Shown here: positions 13,956 to 16,054 of the stretch, in pieces
How positions within the stretch are numbered: position 1 is the stretch's first letter
How the letters are laid out: each line of letters opens with the position of its first letter
NCBI GenBank assembly: GCA_934661105.1
Contig: CAKUIV010000033.1
Location: 1-16,054 of the forward strand
Reading direction: 5' to 3'
Source of the DNA: an uncultured Ellagibacter sp.
GTDB lineage: Bacteria; Actinomycetota; Coriobacteriia; Coriobacteriales; Eggerthellaceae
Length of the DNA: 16,054 nt
Program-made: the position numbers and the translations under genes
The notes under the pieces: model-generated
The model's database searches: none
Told to the model about the DNA's origin: nothing
What the model saw: the letters and a program-made list of their open reading frames with translations, nothing else

Positions 13956-14327
13956 CTAGAATACCAGGCCTGCTTCACGGGCAGCGTCGGCAAGAGCCTT
14001 GACGCGTCCATGATACAGGTGGCCGCCGCGGTCGAAGACGACCTTCGTCACGCCTTTTTCCTGAGCCATTTTACCGATAATCGCGCCGAGCTCGGCAGCG
14101 CCCTCAACGGTGCCGCCCTTCTTGCCCGTCGCCTTGAACTCGGGGCCGAGGGTGGAAACGCCGCAGATGGTGGTGTGCGACACATCGTCGATAACCTGCG
14201 CGTAGATGTTGGAGTTGCTGCGCGTCACGCAAAGGCGCGGACGCTCAGGCGTACCGGAAATCTTGCCACGCACGCGACGATGACGGCGGGCCAAGCCTTT
14301 CTCATGCTTCAAATCATTGGTTCTCAT
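13956..14327 (-). CDS. rplR: 50S ribosomal protein L18
   Basis: A 123-residue 5S rRNA-binding protein of the central protuberance, where it works with L5. Diagnostic segments are RRHRRVRGKISGTPERPRL in the basic N-terminus, SNSNIYAQVID, and the C-terminal KVVFDRGGHLYHGRVKALA. ATG 14327 has GAAGGGA upstream in a 39-base spacer from rplF. Standard length and position. Confidence 0.98.
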   Translation of the reverse strand: MRTNDLKHEKGLARRHRRVRGKISGTPERPRLCVTRSNSNIYAQVIDDVSHTTICGVSTLGPEFKATGKKGGTVEGAAELGAIIGKMAQEKGVTKVVFDRGGHLYHGRVKALADAAREAGLVF

Positions 14328-14366
14328 GATGATCCCTTCAGTAATGTTCCGTAGCGCTTAAGCCCA

Positions 14367-14909
14367 CTAGTCGCTCTTAGCAGCCTTGCCAAGCTTGCGA
14401 CGCACAACTTCGCCTTCGTAGCGAATGCCCTTGCCCTTGTAAGGCTCCGGCTTGCGCCACTTGCGAATATCGGCGGCAACCTGGCCAACCTGCTCTTTGC
14501 TCGCGCCATGAACGACGATCTCGGTCTGGCTGGGAACCTCGTAGGAGATGCCTTCGGGGGCAGCGATGATGACCGGATGCGAATAACCGAGGGAAAGCTC
14601 GAGATCGGTGCCCTTGAGGGCAGCACGATAGCCGACGCCGACGAGCTGGAGCTTCTTCTGGAAGCCCTTCTCGACGCCCTCGATCATGTTGTGGATAAGC
14701 GTACGGGTGAGACCATGGAGGCTCTTGGCCTCGCGGGAATCATCCGGACGGGAAACGATGATCTCGTCGCCTTCGCGAACGATGGTCATCATGGGGTTGA
14801 AGCTGCGATGCAGCTCGCCCTTCGGGCCCTTCACCGTCAAGTCGTGACCGTCGATGGTCACCTCGACGTTGGCAGGAACGGCGACGGGCTGTTTGCCAAT
14901 ACGCGACAT
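14367..14909 (-). CDS. rplF: 50S ribosomal protein L6
   Basis: A 180-residue large-subunit protein near the factor-binding site. It has the two repeated L6 domains; clear motifs are MSRIGKQPV at the start, GPKGEL near 29-34, GVGYRA near the middle, and the C-terminal RKPEPYKGKGIRYEGE. ATG 14909 has GGAAGG upstream and is 17 bases from the end of rpsH. Standard length and order. Confidence 0.98.
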   Translation of the reverse strand: MSRIGKQPVAVPANVEVTIDGHDLTVKGPKGELHRSFNPMMTIVREGDEIIVSRPDDSREAKSLHGLTRTLIHNMIEGVEKGFQKKLQLVGVGYRAALKGTDLELSLGYSHPVIIAAPEGISYEVPSQTEIVVHGASKEQVGQVAADIRKWRKPEPYKGKGIRYEGEVVRRKLGKAAKSD

Positions 14910-14926
14910 ATCTTTGCCTTCCTTTC

Positions 14927-15325
14927 CTACCAGATGTAAGCGATAACCTCGCCGCCGATGCCCTTGTTGCGAGCGTCGCGGTCGGTCATAACGCCTTGGC
15001 TAGTCGAGATGATTGCAGTACCGAGGCCGCCAAGAACGCGCGGAAGGTCGTTCTTGCCAGCGTAGATGCGCAGGCCCGGCTTGGAAATGCGCTTGATACC
15101 GCGGATGGTCTTGGACTTCTTCGGGCCGTACTTCAGCGTGATCTCGAGGGTCGCGCGGGGTTCGCCGTCGATGACTTCGTAACCCTGGACATAGCCCTCT
15201 TCCTGCATGATGCGGGCGATCTCGACGAGTTTCTTGCTCGACGGCATGGAAACCGTCGGCTTGCCGACAGAATGAGCGTTACGCACACGCGTAAGCATAT
15301 CTGCGATGGGGTCGGTCATGCTCAT
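14927..15325 (-). CDS. rpsH: 30S ribosomal protein S8
   Basis: A 132-residue small-subunit protein that binds helix 21 of 16S rRNA. In E. coli it also represses the spc operon by binding its mRNA. Diagnostic segments are MTDPIADMLTRVRNA and the C-terminal GLGTAIISTSQGVMTDRDAR then GGEVIAYIW. ATG 15325 was chosen over the ATG two codons later because AAGGAG (plus-strand 15336-15341) is 10 bases from the first and 16 from the second. A 105-base spacer separates it from rpsN, longer than usual, with no strong hairpin or promoter that I could identify. Confidence 0.98.
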   Translation of the reverse strand: MSMTDPIADMLTRVRNAHSVGKPTVSMPSSKKLVEIARIMQEEGYVQGYEVIDGEPRATLEITLKYGPKKSKTIRGIKRISKPGLRIYAGKNDLPRVLGGLGTAIISTSQGVMTDRDARNKGIGGEVIAYIW

Positions 15326-15430
15326 TTTTGTTTTTCTCCTTTGATTCTTGATGAGCCTGAAGCGCTCGGTTCGTTGGCGCCCTTAACGCCTCCGCCTGAT
15401 GCGCCGGCACACCCTAGCGTGGACAGGTGC

Positions 15431-15616
15431 TTACCAGGAAGCTTTGGTCACGCCGGGCAGTTCGCCTTTGCTCGCCAGCTCGCGCACGCAAACGCGGCAC
15501 AGGCCGAACTTGCGATAGTAAGCGCGCGGACGTCCGCAGCGCGTGCAGCGGTTATGCTGACGCGTGGAGAACTTCGGCTCGCGCTTGGCTTTGGCGATCA
15601 TCGATTTCTTAGCCAT
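15431..15616 (-). CDS. rpsN: 30S ribosomal protein S14, zinc-binding short form (type Z)
   Basis: A 61-residue S14 of the short zinc-ribbon class, with ligands C24-x2-C27 and C40-x2-C43 (RCTRCGRPR and LCRVCVREL) and the family ending ELPGVTKASW. This is the C+ form common in Gram-positive bacteria; many also carry a zinc-independent paralogue used in zinc starvation, which is not in this window. ATG 15616 has GAAGGA (plus-strand 15621-15626) 4 bases upstream. It lies 94 bases after rplE, across a spacer with two hairpins. Confidence 0.98.
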   Translation of the reverse strand: MAKKSMIAKAKREPKFSTRQHNRCTRCGRPRAYYRKFGLCRVCVRELASKGELPGVTKASW

Positions 15617-15640
15617 GCATTCCTTCTTTCTTGCTTTAAA

Positions 15641-15702
15641 GGCGGCCTCCCTTAGGCTGCCTTAATGCTGAGGTTACGCAAACGAGCCGCACAAAGCGGC
15701 TC
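15641..15702 (-). other. Two hairpins in the rplE-rpsN spacer
   Basis: On the minus strand the first hairpin pairs GAGCCGC and GCGGCTC (plus 15684-15690 and 15696-15702, 7 bp, 5-base loop). The second pairs plus 15641-15648 with 15654-15661 (8 bp with one G-U) and is followed by TTTAAA. They could modulate read-through or processing between rplE and rpsN. A T tract too short for a confident terminator call. Confidence 0.4.
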
Positions 15703-15710
15703 CGCTTGTT

Positions 15711-16054
15711 TTACTTGCTCTTGAACGGGAAGCCGAGCGCCGAAAGAAGCGCGAAGGCGTTCTCGTTGTTCTCCGCGGTGGTGACGAAGGTGATGTCCAT
15801 GCCGCGGGTGCGATCGACCTTGTCGTACTCGATCTCAGGGAAGATCAGCTGCTCGGTGATGCCGAGGGTGTAGTTGCCGCGACCGTCGAAAGACGTCGGG
15901 GAAATGCCGCGGAAGTCGCGAACGCGCGGAAGCGCGGTGGACAGCAGGCGGTCAAGGAATTCCCACATGCGGTCGCCACGGAGCGTGACCTTGCAGCCGA
16001 TGGCCTGGCCCTCGCGGACATGGAAGCCTGCGATGGACTTCTTGGCGCGGGTGA
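15711..16054 (-). CDS. rplE: 50S ribosomal protein L5 (partial, 5' end outside the window)
   Basis: The last 113 residues of L5, a 5S rRNA-binding protein of the central protuberance; the family is usually about 180 residues, so roughly 65-70 are missing beyond the window edge. The frame is open from 16052 to TAA 15711-15713. Diagnostic segments are RAKKSIAGFHVREGQ, MWEFLDRLLSTALPRVRDFRG from residue 29 of the visible part, GNYTLGITEQLIFPEI and the ending AFALLSALGFPFKSK. An internal ATG at 15968 is not the start. Position upstream of rpsN is standard. Confidence 0.97.
   Translation of the reverse strand, partial: TRAKKSIAGFHVREGQAIGCKVTLRGDRMWEFLDRLLSTALPRVRDFRGISPTSFDGRGNYTLGITEQLIFPEIEYDKVDRTRGMDITFVTTAENNENAFALLSALGFPFKSK

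Noticed and set aside
1..16054. Insertion sequences, CRISPR arrays, tRNA/rRNA genes, phage genes
   Set aside because: I saw no transposase, integrase, regularly spaced repeats, tRNA-like cloverleaf or rRNA segment on either strand.

Overview
The window looks like a chromosomal segment of a GC-rich Gram-positive bacterium. The best guess is an anaerobic or host-associated actinobacterium of the Coriobacteriia/Eggerthellaceae type. This rests on high GC, strong Shine-Dalgarno sites, zinc-ribbon S14, zinc-type adenylate kinase, a short Gram-positive-type NagB and a dipeptide-type sialate importer. It is inference from style, not a database match.

Layout. (1) 1-3005, plus strand: the 3' part of an ABC importer operon of the dipeptide (Dpp/Opp) family. 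It holds the tail of one permease, a fused permease-ATPase polypeptide and a stand-alone ATPase, and ends in a strong terminator at 3049-3076. The solute-binding protein would lie upstream, outside the window. (2) 3099-5983, plus strand: a promoter, then a NanA-like lyase/aldolase, a ROK kinase (NanK-like) and ManNAc-6-P epimerase (NanE), closed by a terminator. (3) 6037-10486, minus strand, convergent with (2): nagA and nagB, then a large uncharacterised polytopic membrane protein with GT-C glycosyltransferase character. (4) 10569-16054, minus strand: adk, secY, rplO, rpmD, rpsE, rplR, rplF, rpsH, rpsN and partial rplE, the distal half of the spc ribosomal-protein operon.

How the genes work together. 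Regions 1-3 encode a complete import and catabolic route for N-acetylneuraminate or a related nonulosonic acid: ABC uptake, cleavage to pyruvate plus ManNAc, phosphorylation, epimerisation to GlcNAc-6-P, deacetylation, then deamination/isomerisation to fructose-6-P. No sialidase and no transcriptional regulator are visible.

Most interesting points. The importer has an unusual permease-ATPase fusion. The lyase keeps the NanA catalytic Lys165/Tyr137 but differs at several sialate side-chain contact positions, and NanK and NanE each carry a motif deviation too, so the real substrate may not be plain Neu5Ac. The 355-base spacer between nagB and nagA holds a 13-bp hairpin/palindrome plus an 11-bp long-range inverted repeat abutting the nagA ribosome site. 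The rpmD-rplO spacer is 159 bases and carries three hairpins. The membrane-protein gene has a perfect TATAAT 8 bases before its ATG, suggesting a near-leaderless mRNA.
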